NCBI RefSeq assembly: GCF_020379485.1
Contig: NC_063442.1
Coordinates: forward strand, 17,928,732-17,992,731
DNA: 64,000 nucleotides
Direction of reading: 5' to 3'
DNA from: Brassica napus
Taxonomy: Eukaryota > Streptophyta > Magnoliopsida > Brassicales > Brassicaceae
The notes under the pieces were generated by a model. The model did not search any database and was not told where the DNA came from. It saw nothing but the letters and a program-made list of their open reading frames with translations. The position numbers and the translations under genes were made by a program. Shown piece after piece: positions 47,460 through 59,397 of the stretch. How positions within the stretch are numbered: the first letter of the stretch is position 1; every line of letters begins with the position of its first letter.

Positions 47460-47722
47460 GAGCATTTCCAACTCATCTCTATAATAGAGATCTCTAAAAT
47501 AGAAGAAAAAATAGAGCTAGTGTTTTTGATTCAATGTGTTCCTTTATAATAGAAGAATTCTATATTTGTCTCTATAAATAGAAGAATGCTATTTTTTTCT
47601 CTCTTTATAGAGGCAAATATAGAATTCTTCTATTATAAAGGAACACATTGGAGCAAAAACACTAGCTCTATTTTTTCCTCTATTTTAGATATCTCTATTA
47701 TAAAGATGGGTTGGAGATGATC
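47460..47722. mobile_element. Foldback (Tourist-like) MITE
   Basis: A 263-bp near-palindrome: the first 105-110 bases (from GAGCATTTCCAACTCATCTC) match the inverted last 105-110 with only a handful of mismatches. TTA target duplications flank it (47457-47459 and 47723-47725), as for PIF/Harbinger-derived MITEs. A partial second terminus (AGAGCATTTTCAACCCATCT) sits just to the left at about 47434. A transcript could form a long hairpin. Confidence 0.8.
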
Positions 47723-47750
47723 TTAGTTACTTACACACTTTTGTATAAAT

Positions 47751-48351
47751 GGGAAAATTACATTTTTACCACTTTCATGGTATCACTTTTCATTTTTACC
47801 ACCAGAAAAGACACATTTTCAAAAATATTTTCTTCATTAAATGGCAAAAGATTCTTATGTCCTTGTTATTATATATATAATAAATCATTATTTAAATAAA
47901 AAATTAAAAAGTAAAAAAATTAAACAATTAAAAAAATTAAAAAAATTTAAAAATTAAAAATTAAAAAAATAAAGAAAAAGTAAATTTTTTTATGTTTTCG
48001 AATTATACTTTTTCAAATTCGAACTTCTTTATAAATTTCATTTTTTGAAATTTTTTATTTTCGAGTTTTTTTATTATTTTTTTCCAAATTTCTTTTTGAA
48101 AAACGAAAATTATGTTTGAAACAATTTTTTAAAAAATTTTATATATTTTTAAGCATTTATTTATATATTTATTAGAATCCTAAATTTTACATTCCAAAAA
48201 CCTACTCCACCTCTCAACTCTAAACCTAAGTCTAGATTAGTTAACCCTAAATGTATAATTGTCTTTTACTCTTCATTAAAAATGAGAGTAAAAGTGATTA
48301 GTATAAACATGAAAAGTGGTATTATGAATGTGCTATTTGTGGCAATTTCCC
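47751..48351. mobile_element. 601-bp TIR element with 7-bp TSD, superfamily uncertain
   Basis: The ends are GGGAAAATTACATTTTTACC and, inverted, GGGAAATTGCCACAAATAGC. Inside both ends lie the similar words CCACTTTCATGGTATCACTT and AATACCACTTTTCATG. TATAAAT is duplicated at 47744-47750 and 48352-48358. A related unoccupied stretch (ACTTACACACTTTTGTATAA followed by TTTAACCTATTTTGAC) lies at 48748-48784 and supports the borders. No transposase. Confidence 0.65.
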
Positions 48352-48509
48352 TATAAATTTTGACCTATTTTAACATTATTATTTATACATAAATTAAGTT
48401 AGCTAACCATAAATATTCAACATATCATTTTTCAAATTCCAATAAAAAATCACAATAGATAAATTTCCTTATTTAATTCGCTTATGTTTTTAGCTTTCCT
48501 TAAATTATA

Positions 48510-48730
48510 CCCCTTCCATTTCACTTTAGTTGCTGTTTTAGGTTTATGCACACAGATTAAGAAAACATTTAATTTTGCATATTTTCAAAATAAAAACCAT
48601 ATTTCAACCAATAAAAAAATAAAATAGATAATATTGTTAATGAATTTTTGCATTGAAAACATAAAACGACACTTAAAATATGAAAGAAAATTTTAACTCC
48701 AAAACGACAACTAATATAAAACTGAGGGAG
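48510..48730. mobile_element. Stowaway-like MITE
   Basis: A 221-bp element with ends CCCCTTCCATTTCACTTTAG and, inverted, CTCCCTCAGTTTTATATTAG, flanked by TA (48508-48509 and 48731-48732). It belongs to the same broad class as the element in PLD gamma intron 7. Confidence 0.75.
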
Positions 48731-48732
48731 TA

Positions 48733-49520
48733 TTCACCTTCCTTTAATTACTTACACACTTTTGTATAAAATTTAACCTATTTTGACATTTTTATTTATA
48801 CATTATTAAGTTAGTTAACCATAAAGATTCAATAACCCCTTTTCAAATTTCAAATAACAAAAAATTAGAGAAATTTCTTTGAAGAATTACTTGTTTGTGC
48901 AACCTTCTAATATTTAAATAACAAACTGTTAGAGAAATTGCTTTGAAGATCTACATTACTTCGACTAGGGGTTATTGAAGTGAACAAAAATTTCAAAGCA
49001 ATATTTGTACATGGTTAGCAAAAAGAATCAAAATATTTATCTATTTATTAAAGTGAAAAATTTCTATATAATTCGACATTGAATCCGGTTAACAAATTTG
49101 AAAGCAGTAGATGGCAAACGGTCGTCTAGAAATGACTAAAAGATTCTCTAAAACAAAATTTAAATGGAAGATTGATACAATGTTGAACAATATTAGCCAC
49201 AAAATTAGAAAGAAACAAAAACACGAGAGTTATATGGAAATCTAAAGGCGGTTAAGACTAAGAAAATTTCAGAGAAAAGATTCGGAGAATGCGAAGGAAA
49301 AATAAGGTAGCAGGAAATGGAATGATTCGTTGATTCCCTCTCCAAAATCCTTTTTGTATGATTTATTTTATTTATTAAAGTGAAAAAAGCTGAGACGAAA
49401 GTGGCGATCATTGGATAACCGCCTCTTCTCTCTCTCTCTCTCTCTCTTCTGAGAAAAAGAAAAAGAAAGGGAAAACAAATTCTGCAGAGTATAAAAGCCA
49501 CGTGATTCGTTCTACGTTTG
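48733..49520. other. Intergenic and promoter DNA of the metallophosphoesterase gene
   Basis: AT-rich, with a second copy of the 'ACTTACACACTTTTGTATAA' sequence at about 48748. A (TC)n tract at about 49429-49448 is probably in the core promoter or 5' leader. The leader region follows, and its first intron seems to start at GTATGG after CAG 49710-49712. Confidence 0.45.
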
Positions 49521-50209
49521 ACTCATCATCACAGATCATTCCTTTCTTTTAATTAGGGGTTATTTGGGGTAAGCAGCAGCTCTAAGAAGCACCACCACCA
49601 CCGCATTTGATTTTGACCTGAATCTAATCTAATCGGATCATTCGCTTATTTGATTCTTTTCCCGAAACGAAACGAAACGAAACGACACCCAGATTCACCT
49701 TTTGATTCGCAGGTATGGTTGGTTTCTCTCCATTCTAGCTTTAAAGACTTTGGTGAATGGATTTTTTGAAATCTATTGCAAATGTTTCTTCTGTTGATTT
49801 ATTGAATTTAAAGATCATCTAATCTAATCTAATGATGTTTGTTAATGTTATTATTTATTTATTTATGTTTTTGCCATTTTGGCCATAAGAGTCACAGGTT
49901 GCTTATTCTAGTAAGTTTGTTCTTTGGCTTACTTACTTATCATATATGTGAGTTTGCTTCATACTATTAATACGATAAAACTGAGGAAATTAAACAGCTT
50001 CAGGTTGATTACATCTCTGGCTTAACATTTATTTTTTTATTGCTTTATGATGATGTTAGCTTAGTTTGATGGGTGGATTTACAGATGCGCTTCTAGTATC
50101 AGTGAACAATTTTTTTTTTTGTTTCATTAGGCTACGCTGAACTAGATACCGGAAGCCCAAAGTTGTTTGTTCACTGTCTGTCGAAATTTGTAGGAAGGAA
50201 CCATATGCT

Positions 50210-53200
50210 ATGGGGTCTGACAAGCATTCTGCTCGTTTGTTGAACACCCTCAAAATGGAGAGGGTCAGGACGATTCTAACCCACACTTACCCTTACCCGC
50301 ATGAGCATTCACGTCATGCTATCATTGCTGTCTTTCTCGGTTGTTTATTCTTTATTTCCTCGGATAACATGCACACCCTCATTGAAAAGTTTTCAGTCAA
50401 GTGGTGGTTAATGTATGCCTGCTTGCTCGGATTCTTCTACTTCTTTTCTTCTCCTTTTATTGGCAAGACTATCAGACCAAACTATTCAAACTTCAGTCGA
50501 TGGTCAGCATCTCTTCTTTTCATTAATATCAGTCTTTATAAAGTTCTTCATTCTTTTTTCTTCTTTTAGGTACATTGCCTGGATTTTAGTTGCAGCTTTG
50601 TATCATCTTCCTAATTTTCAGTCAATGGGCTTGGATTTGAGGATGAATTTGTCCTTATTTTTGACGATTTATATATCATCAATAGTCTTCCTTGTTGTCT
50701 TCCACATCATTTTTCTTGCCCTCTGGTATGTTGGTCTTGTTTCTCGCGTGGCTGGTAGACGCCCAGAGATCTTAACCATTCTTCAAAACTGCACCGTAAG
50801 TAGTCCACCATGGGGGAGTCTTACACAATAAGCCCACTTATTTGCCTAGCTTAAATACATAAAAGTTTGCTATCTTCATTTCTTTCATCTGTGCAGGTTC
50901 TTAGCATGGCTTGCTGTATCTTTTACAGCCATTGTGGTAACCGAGCTATTCTTAGGGACAAATCTCCTGGAAGACAGCATTCTAGCTTGTTTTCTTTCTG
51001 GAAAAGAGAACATCGGAACAATACCTGGATTGCACAATTCATTCGTATGAATGAGCTGAAAGACCAAGTGTGCTCCTCATGGTTTGCGCCAGTTGGATCC
51101 GCTAGTGATTATCCACTGTTGTCCAAATGGTTCATTTACGGAGAGGTATCTCTTTTTGAAACTCTTCAGTGAGCTGTGATTATGTTTTATTTGTCCACCC
51201 TTTGATTTTTTTAAAAGTCTTGTTCCTACCTTGTTATTTTCAGATTGCGTGTAATGGATCATGTCCTGATTCATCTAGCGAAATTTCTCCCATATACTCG
51301 TTGTGGGCCACATTTATTGGTCTTTACATTGCCAATTATGTAGTGGAGAGATCAACAGGGTAAGTTGCATCTCTCTATATGAACAGATTTGGTCTTACAT
51401 TCAAATGGCATCTTTAATCTAAAACTTTTGTCACGCTGTTTCAGGTGGGCTCTGACACACCCTCTTTCAGTCGAGAAATGTGAGAAGTTGAAGAAGGAAC
51501 AAATGAAACCAAATTTCTTAGATATGGTTCCTTGGTATTCAGGGTACGTCAATGCCAAACGAGCATTTCCCTTTTCTGCTTACCATTGTTGTTATTTAAA
51601 CGGTGAAAGCAAGACAATTGACCAGGTGCTGACTTCTTTAATTATATATTTCAGAACATCGGCTGATTTGTTTAAAACAGTGTTTGACCTCCTCGTATCA
51701 GTGACGGTATTTGTTGGCCGCTTTGACATGCGGATGCTGCAGGTATAGTTTTTGTTCGTTTATGATATGATCATCTTTCTGCAGCCAGACATATGGTACT
51801 TGCATTTTATGTTTTTGCTTATTTCCTTTTTGAAAAATCTTTAGGCTGCGATGACCAAATCTTGTGATGAAACCAAGAGGGAAGAACTTTTATATGACCA
51901 CCTTGCTAACAAGGAAGACTTTTGGTTTGATTTCATGGCGGATACTGGTGATGGTGGGAATTCATCATATGCTGTTGCCAAACTTCTTGCTCAGCCTAAC
52001 CTCGAAGTTGTAGTGGATGATGAATATCGACCTTTACCTCGGGGTAATGTACTGCTTATTGGAGGAGATCTTGCGTAAGTGCTTTACATATTATCTGTAA
52101 TCTTTACATTTTCTCTAGTTCTTGTCAGTTCTGATTGTAACCGTGGATGTCTTTCAATGATATGCCCCCAGATACCCCAACCCATCAGCGTTTACATATG
52201 AGAAGCGTCTCTTTTGTCCTTTTGAGTATGCGCTCCAGCCTCCCCATTGGTATAAAAATGACTCTATTGCTGTTGACAAACCTGAATTACCTGAGGGAGT
52301 GAAAGAACTAAAGGATTATGATGGTCCTCAATGTTTTCTCATCCCTGGAAACCACGGTGAGTTCTAGGTCTCACCATCATTTTACCTTTGAAATAAGTTG
52401 TTTCACAGACTTTTGTTTCTTCTGCCACTGCCTCTGACCATAAAGTTGTTGTTTATTGTATCACAGACTGGTTTGACGGACTCAATACATTCATGAGGTA
52501 TATCTGCCATAAGAGTTGGTTAGGTGGCTGGTTTATGCCCCAGAAGAAAAGTTATTTTGCCCTGCAGCTACCTGAGGGATGGTGGGTGTTTGGTTTGGAT
52601 CTTGCTCTTCATGGTGATATTGATGTCGACCAGTTTAAATTTTTCTCTGAATTGGCCAAGGAGAAGGTAATTTGCATATCATATTTCCCTACGCTTTATA
52701 GATTTGTTGACACTATGTTATTATTTTCGTGCCTACTCTAGTTCTACTCTTTAGTTTCTAAAGTAATCTTTAAAAGTGGTTTATGCTTATATACTAGTGG
52801 CGTAGTGTTTTCATATTACACAATTTTCATTATGTTTCTTAAGTAGAATAAATATTTTCTCATTCAGGTTAAGGAGGATGATGCAGTGATCATTATAACG
52901 CATGAACCCAGCTGGCTTCTTGATTGGTATTGGAGCAGCGATACAGGGAAGAACGTGAGGCATCTGATCTGCGACGTTTTGAAACACAGGTGTAAACTTA
53001 GAATGGCAGGGGACTTGCATCACTATATGCGACATTCATGTGCTCAGTCAGATGGACCTGCCCACGTCCAACATCTTCTTGTAAATGGCTGTGGAGGAGC
53101 TTTTCTGCATCCCACCCATGTGTTCAGCAAATTTTCAAAGTTCTATGGGTCTTCGTATGTAAGCAAGGCTGCCTACCCTTCTTTTCATGATTCGAGCAAG

Positions 53201-54788
53201 GTAATCTTTTCTTTCTCCAGGCTCTTTCACTAACTTGCCTTCCCGTCTATGCATTCTGATGTTATATGGTGTTTTCTGCTGTTGGCAGATTGCTTTGGGA
53301 AATATTTTGAAGTTCCGGAAAAAGAACTGGCAGTTTGATATCATTGGTGGCATTATATACTTTATCTTGGTCTTTTCATTGTTCCCTCAGGTGCGTTTTA
53401 AGCTTTGATTGTCTTATTTAAACAGTGCACTACATCCAGTTATAGAAGCTGAGCTGGTGTTTTATATGGTATAGCTGTTTTTTATTGCTATCCTCATTTC
53501 TTCTCGTTTATCATTTTGTTTCAGTGTAAGCTAGCCCACATCTTACGAGGCGATTCGTTTTCTGGTCACCTGGAGAGTTTCTTAGGCACAGTTTGGAGCG
53601 CATTTGTATACGTGATGGAACAGTCTTACGTGTCTTTTACGGGTGTACTGGTTTTGCTGATCTCTGCAATCATATTCGTCCCTTCAAAATTATCTCGGAA
53701 GCGAAGGGTGATGATTGGAGTTCTTCATGTTGCTGCTCACCTGATGGCAGCTCTGATTCTCATGTTGATGTTGGAACTAGGCATAGAAATCTGTGTTCAG
53801 CACAACCTCCTTGCGAATTCTGGTCAGTTTCCATATAATTACAATGTCAAACGAGGCCAATGGATAATAAGTGACTCAGTGAATTTGTCTGTGATTCAGC
53901 CGTTGATTTATTTTTTGACACTTTTGTTCCCACAGGGTATCATACATTGTATCAGTGGTACAAATCAGTAGAAAGCGAGCATTTCCCGGACCCTACTGGC
54001 CTTCGAGTCCGTATCGAACAATGGACGTTTGGCCTTTATCCCGCATGCATCAAGTATCTTATGTCAGCATTTGATGTTCCTGAGGTAATTACTGTGCCGT
54101 GTTTTTGTGTCTATTTCGATAAAACGACTGACCTGAGTGGGTTAACATCAGGTGATGGCGGTTACCCGGAACAACATTTGTAAAGAAGGAATGGAATCTC
54201 TCTCTAGAAGCGGAGCTGTTATTTATTATGCTTCTGTCTTCCTTTACTTCTGGGTCTTTTCAACACCTGTGGTGTCTTTGGTGTTTGGAAGCTACTTGTA
54301 TATCTGCATCAACTGGCTCCACATTCACTTCGATGAAGCTTTCTCTTCACTCCGCATTGCTAATTACAAATCTTTCACTCGTTTCCACATCAAAAAGAAT
54401 AAAGATATTGAAGTATTCACTCTAGCCGTTGATAAGGTAAGAAAAGAATACTCTACAGTTGCTAGAAAACTGGTAGTGCTGATACTAAAATGTTTATCAT
54501 GAACCAATCTTTATGGATCTTGTCATTGTTTGTTGTTGATTGAGCAGTAGTTAAATAAATCTTTATGGAACTTTAATTGTGTATATGATATGAGTTCAGG
54601 TGCCTAAAGACTGGAAGCTGGACAAAGATTGGGATGCAGAGCCGAAACAGAGTGGGGTGATGAGCCATAAGAGAAAGTTTCCAAGCAAATGGTGTGCATC
54701 ATCGGCGCAACAAGACCCTGTTGCTGCCGTGAAAGTTGTGGATCATTTCGTTATTTATAGATCACAGAATCAAAACGGAGAGTGTTAG
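50210..54788 (+). CDS. Multi-pass membrane calcineurin-like metallophosphoesterase
   Basis: Corresponds to AT4G11800 by length and synteny; substrate unknown to me. Exons: 50210-50502, 50570-50795, 50897-51145, 51244-51359, 51445-51543, 51655-51742, 51845-52074, 52172-52356, 52467-52666, 52868-53200, 53289-53390, 53525-53822, 53936-54084, 54152-54436 and 54600-54788; 1013 aa. The N-terminal third has several membrane spans (for example HAIIAVFLGCLFFISS, WWLMYACLLGFFYFFSS). The phosphoesterase core spans about 385-620: DTGDGG (D390/D393), LLIGGD432, IPGNH495D, IIITH574EPSW and AGDLHH614. More membrane spans follow (about 680-860 and 870-920), with a hydrophilic tail ending NQNGEC. The last metal motif is GDLHHY rather than the usual GHxH. 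A 5' UTR intron is likely. The start is the ATG giving MGSDKHSARLLNTLKMERVR; a nearby upstream ATG (50205) is out of frame. Confidence 0.93.
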
Positions 54789-55154
54789 GTATGGATCAAT
54801 ACTCCACTGATCCTTGACTATTGTTTCCCTACCATTTTGTATAAATTTAGTATTGTAATGTATGTAGTAGTCGCTCTGCTTCTTGTTTGCGTTGCATAGT
54901 AAAATCAGTTGGCTAATATATAAAAAGGAATATGATTTATTGTTTTTGAGTTTTTAAGTTACAAAGACTACTGGCACAACAATCTCTATTACGCTACAGA
55001 ATAAGTTTGGCACTCCTCTCTCTCAATCATACAACAATGAGTATGACTTTAATTAAGCCTTTCAAGAGCCTTCCTAATATTACAGAACAATGGAGACAAA
55101 AAAAAAGAGTGGATGGCTCAATAAGAGATAACAAGGTCCTGTGTTTGGGCATTT
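54789..55154. other. Convergent 3' intergenic region
   Basis: Short spacer between two converging genes, containing both 3' UTRs. No separate feature seen. Confidence 0.5.
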
Positions 55155-57421
55155 TTATGAAGAAGGTGCGTATTCTTGGATGGCTGTTGCTAACTTATCC
55201 CTAGCCTCTGCTGTCTTTGTCCTTATCAGAAAGGTTCTAGGTGTTACATTCTCGTTGGAATCCTCCTGTTGCAGGTAGATAAAGTCAACGAAACTACAAA
55301 ACCACCATGAAAGCACTAAAGAAAAAGCTTCTAATTTGTTTACCGATGAATGGAATATTGCAACAAGTGCGTTCTTCTGTGTGCTAGTCTTGATTCCAGT
55401 GTATAGTAGAGCATTCAGAAGCAGTTTCCCAACCTGGCAAAATGAAAAGGTTTAGAATCTGTAAAGTTGTATGTGAAGTGTTTGTGTGTAACAGAATCAT
55501 ACATCGTTTCTGACAAGAATTGTGGGCTTAGATTCTTTTGTCCCCTTGTCGACGCCTTCTTTGCATTTTATGCAGAGATTCCCCGTTCCTTTATCTTTCC
55601 ATGCACCTTTATCTGTTGGGTCATTAGACTACATAATACACAAAGTTACAACAAGTTACTACCGTCATCAGCAAGACTAGAACATCAATGTAGGTAAAAT
55701 AGAAAACTACTTCACAAACACTATAACACCTAATAAGACTTCGAGTAAGAATAGTAATTAGGAAAAAAAAAAGCATTTCCATCTCTAACAACCTTAATGG
55801 TTTCATTCGTGTTGACTATATACATTTATGAACAACAGCAAAGTAGTTGGAACAGTATATTGAGAAAGGGGAAAGATAACATCCAAGTTTCAGATAACAC
55901 ATACCTTGACATAGAGTTTGCATTTAACTTCATGAACCACAGTAACTCCCTTCTCTTCGGTTTTTTTGACAGATGGGCTGCTCGGTTGAGGTGGTTCATC
56001 TTCTGCAGAGTCAAAAGAATCCAATCTTTACACGCCCATTACGCCTTTGGTTTTTGTAACAATAGATATTTAAATATTGGTTTTAAATCAGTATTGCAGT
56101 GGTCAAAAAACTTACCAGCCTCTGCATCATCTGGAGAATCTCGCTTTGCAGGTATGGACACTGGAGTAACTAAAGAAAGTAGAGGTTAGGTCACTGATAT
56201 CAAAGTAATGACAAGTCCCCAAAAAAAATGCATTTTGGTAATGGGAAGTAGATACCTCCAGATGAAAAAGGGTTTTGGTTATTAGAAAATGAGAAAGAAG
56301 GTTGGGTATTAGAGATCCCTCCTGCTTGACTGCTGGAAAATAGGCTAGGTGGGCTGCTCTTGGCTAAACCAAACTGGCCACTGCTAAAAGATCCAGTTTG
56401 GCTATTGGATGCTAAACCAAATGGAGTGCTGGAGAATACTCCAGGCTGGGTTGAAAACGAACCAGACTGATGACTAGTGGAAAAACTGGAAGATTGATTG
56501 GTTGAGAAGAGCCCAGGTTGATTGTTTGAAGTAAACAAGCTGGTATTTGAAACTGGTTTAACGTCGCTATTCTTGACTTCAGCCATTGGTTTCTTCTCCG
56601 GTCCACGAGATTCAGGGGATGCATTCTCACCCTTTCCTTTATTTTCTTTTAGCCAGTTGACAACATCTTTGAACTTTTCCTGTAAGAGAGAGATGGGCAT
56701 GGAGTAGAAACATGAAGAAGTAAATACCACAAAGAAAAAAGCAAGTAACTCAAAGAGTTAGCCAATGTATCCTAATGGACATGGAAACAGAAAGACATAG
56801 CAGAATTTACCAGAATGCTGGAAGCATGGGTAATGTAGTCATTCATCCCATCTTCCCAAAGTTCATCAGGATGATTCTTCAGCTGTATTTGCACCCAACT
56901 GTTTTCACAACGAAGCAAACAAATTAGATAAGCATGCTTCAAAAAAGTAGAGAAAGTAAAGAGTATCTCAAGCACACAACTATTCACCTTACAAATTGGT
57001 TATTAAGAGCTCTCACATGCTTCCTAGCTAACTCAGCCCTCTGTTTATCCAATGATGCAGCCGGCGATAACGAACTCTGGGTACCAAACAAGGATCCTTC
57101 CACTGGTTTTGCATTCTTAAACTGCAGATTCTCTTTCAAAATTAGCTCTCAAGTAAAGCAAAACAAAGCAGGTCTCCAGTGATGAGGGAAACTCAAAACT
57201 AAAAGTAGAATGACTCCCCCACGACTAAAAGGTGACGACTTTATTCATCATCAATCCAAAATAGAACTAATAATCAAGGAAAGTTTCGATTTTTCATATC
57301 CTAAACCCAGAAACAGGGGAATCCACTCAATACTGGAGGATCTTAACGAGATTCAATCGAGGAAAAAACTCACGGGCGATTGGTTGGTTTCGGAAACAGC
57401 GGCGCGTTTGAGTCCCCTCAT
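55155..57421 (-). CDS. NUP50-like nucleoporin with RanBP1 domain
   Basis: Expected at the nuclear pore basket, binding Ran and importins. Exons on the minus strand: 57421-57374, 57121-56988, 56898-56811, 56679-56256, 56169-56116, 56002-55905, 55628-55503, 55433-55344 and 55265-55155; product 390 aa. The N-terminus MRGLKRAAVSETNQSP, followed by FKNAKPVEGSLFGTQSSLSP, fits the NUP50 importin-binding region. Residues about 45-90 (LDKQRAELARKHVRALNNQF, then WVQIQLKNHPDELWEDGMND) are the conserved plant NUP50 helix region. Exon 4 encodes a Ser/Phe/Gly-rich stretch with GLF, PFG and QFG nucleoporin motifs. The RanBP1-type domain occupies about 260-385 (VHEVKCKLYVK, KDKGTGNLCIKCKEG, VRNDVGKLLLNALLYTGIKT, FLIRTKTAEARDKLATAIQE). 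Synteny fits AT4G11790. The frame is intact. Confidence 0.93.
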
Positions 57422-57445
57422 GATTGATTGATTGATTGATTGATT
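57422..57445 (-). repeat. TGAT microsatellite at the NUP50-like start codon
   Basis: Five to six tandem TGAT units directly abut the ATG on the 5' UTR side. In the transcript this reads as repeated ATCA immediately before the start. Confidence 0.7.
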
Positions 57446-58970
57446 CAGTCAGTCGCGGCGGCGAAATTAGAATCGGAGAAACCCAAAAGGAGGAGGCAGC
57501 TGCTGCTTTAAGGACGAACTTTAATTTAGGGTTTATTATTCTGCCTTTCTTCAAAAAATAGTAAACAAAACAATTGTAAAAAAAAAAACTTTATAGTAAA
57601 AGAGAATAAGAGAAAGATTCTCTTTTTATTATATGCTTCGTTTAAAAAAATAATAATTACATAGTGGGAAAATCTACCACTAAAAAACATTAAAAGGATG
57701 ATTTCATGCCATATTTGCTAAGAATTTTTTACTCTCTAGGACACATTATCACTTTACAATTACACATTGAGACACTTGTTGCTGGAAGTACACTTTCTCT
57801 ATGTGCATTGTCCTACATATCTTCAACTTCACTTTCTGATTCTAACTAACCGACTCTAACTTTTCTAACTCTAACATAGTCACATAACTATTTTCTAAAA
57901 TAATTCAAAATCCATTTATTTTGAATTTCGAAAAGTGTGTAGATCTCTTTTACAATCAAATTGACTTTTTCATTTACTTTCCTCAATTCTTTACTTTCCC
58001 CAATGCTCTAAACCTAATTTTACCAAATTCTCTCATTCTTCATCAATTGTCGAAGACCACCATTAAGCTTTTTGCTGCTTGTCTGATTTTGTTATTTCTC
58101 TCTACTTCTTCGTCTTTCTTCAAATATCTCCATTTTCATCTGCTTTTCATCGACCCTTTTCATCTCTGTAACGAATCATGACGAAAGCAGAGTCAAGGTT
58201 TTGTACCTTGGATCTGTAAATTCCAGGTCTTCATGGGATCGATTTCAAGCAAAACCACAGAGAACGGCTGGAATCTGAGAGGTTCGTGGAGCTGATGATG
58301 TCGTCGGGTTTGATCTGCTACTACTGGTGAGCTGGGTTAAGCTCGAGAGCCAGAGCAACAATGGCAAAATTTCAGTTTTTTGCAAATGTGATCCCCACAT
58401 TTTGGTTATTCATGTTTTCACCCAAATTTTTTATTTAATTTGTTTAATATATCATAAAATTTGAGTTAAAGGCGATATAAAAACAAGGGGAATGAAGAGT
58501 AATAACATAAAAAATTTAACTAAACATTTTTTTTGTTTCTTTGTCGGATCTCTACATTTTTTTACATATTCTAAACTAGTTAAATTAATAGTCAAACAAA
58601 CAAACTGAACGAATTTGTATATTGGTCCCACAAACTAAACCGAAAAAGACAACTAGACAACTTTGCCCTCTGACAACAAGGGCTATTTTCGTCTGAAATA
58701 AAGACACGTAAGAACAATTGTGTCTCTCCAGCAACATGTGCCTTATGTTAAGAAAGTGTCTCATAAGGTAATGCACTCATTTGCTAAACTATATAAGGAC
58801 TCTAATCCAACGAGGATTTGTCCGATCGGAAACACTTATAAAGACATGCAACATGTTAGACGGTGGAAGTGGGTGGTTCTATGCGACTTATCAATCAAAT
58901 CGTGATGTGGACTTTTTTTTCTCTTTAACCTCGAAATATAGAGGACTCATGGACGAATTCAGACTCTGAT
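57446..58970. other. NUP50-like promoter and intergenic DNA
   Basis: Short GC-rich 5' flank (57446-57520), then AT-rich DNA. Open frames at 57921-58181 and 58585-58969 give no recognisable protein. No element with clear ends was identified. Confidence 0.4.
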
Positions 58971-59318
58971 CGTAACGCCCTGACTGACCACAACTAATAG
59001 GTCACCCACACCCGCTTTCTCGGCTCGTGGGTTACATCTCGTTCCAGCGGTCGGTCCGTAATTTTCTAAGGCTCTAAATCATTGTTTACTGATCTTGCAA
59101 TCACCACATGACCTTTCCCCGTGCTTTGGTCTCACTCGCACGCTATCGCGAATCACTTCCCGATAGGTCACCCATCCTTCCACTACTCCAGTTCAAGCAC
59201 GCTTAACTCTGAAGTTCTTTCAGGATGTGCTCTGAAAAAGGTAAGTCAACTTTGTTGACATAGGTAACCAAATCAATTCTCTTAAACCTTTTCACATATC
59301 ACAACTCGGGATGTTACA
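58971..59318 (-). mobile_element. Cassandra-like TRIM solo LTR with 5S-rRNA-derived sequence
   Basis: The minus strand starts TGTAACATCCCGAGTTGTGA at 59318 and ends GGGCGTTACG at 58971. Near-identical 5-bp flanks CTGAT and CTAAT suggest a target duplication with one change. Inside, at about 59150-59230, the minus strand carries AGTTAAGCGTGCTTGAACTG and GGATGGGTGACC, the 3' half and internal promoter region of 5S rRNA. A 5S-like block within a 348-bp LTR opening TGTAAC is the hallmark of Cassandra retrotransposons. No second LTR is present, so it is a solo LTR. Confidence 0.82.
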
Positions 59319-59397
59319 CTAATCTTTAAAAACAAGTGTAGTTCATGGATATACTTTTTCGGATATGCAAATACGCCACTTCGTAAGTAAACTTCTC
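59319..59397. other. Spacer between Cassandra LTR and truncated 3' LTR
   Basis: 79 bp with no match to the longer 5' LTR; either replacement DNA from the truncation event or older flank. Confidence 0.4.

Noticed and set aside
59140..59240. 5S rRNA gene on the minus strand
   Set aside because: Only the 3' half and promoter-like boxes match and the 5' half is unlike 5S. It lies inside an LTR with Cassandra-type ends, so it is annotated as part of that element.
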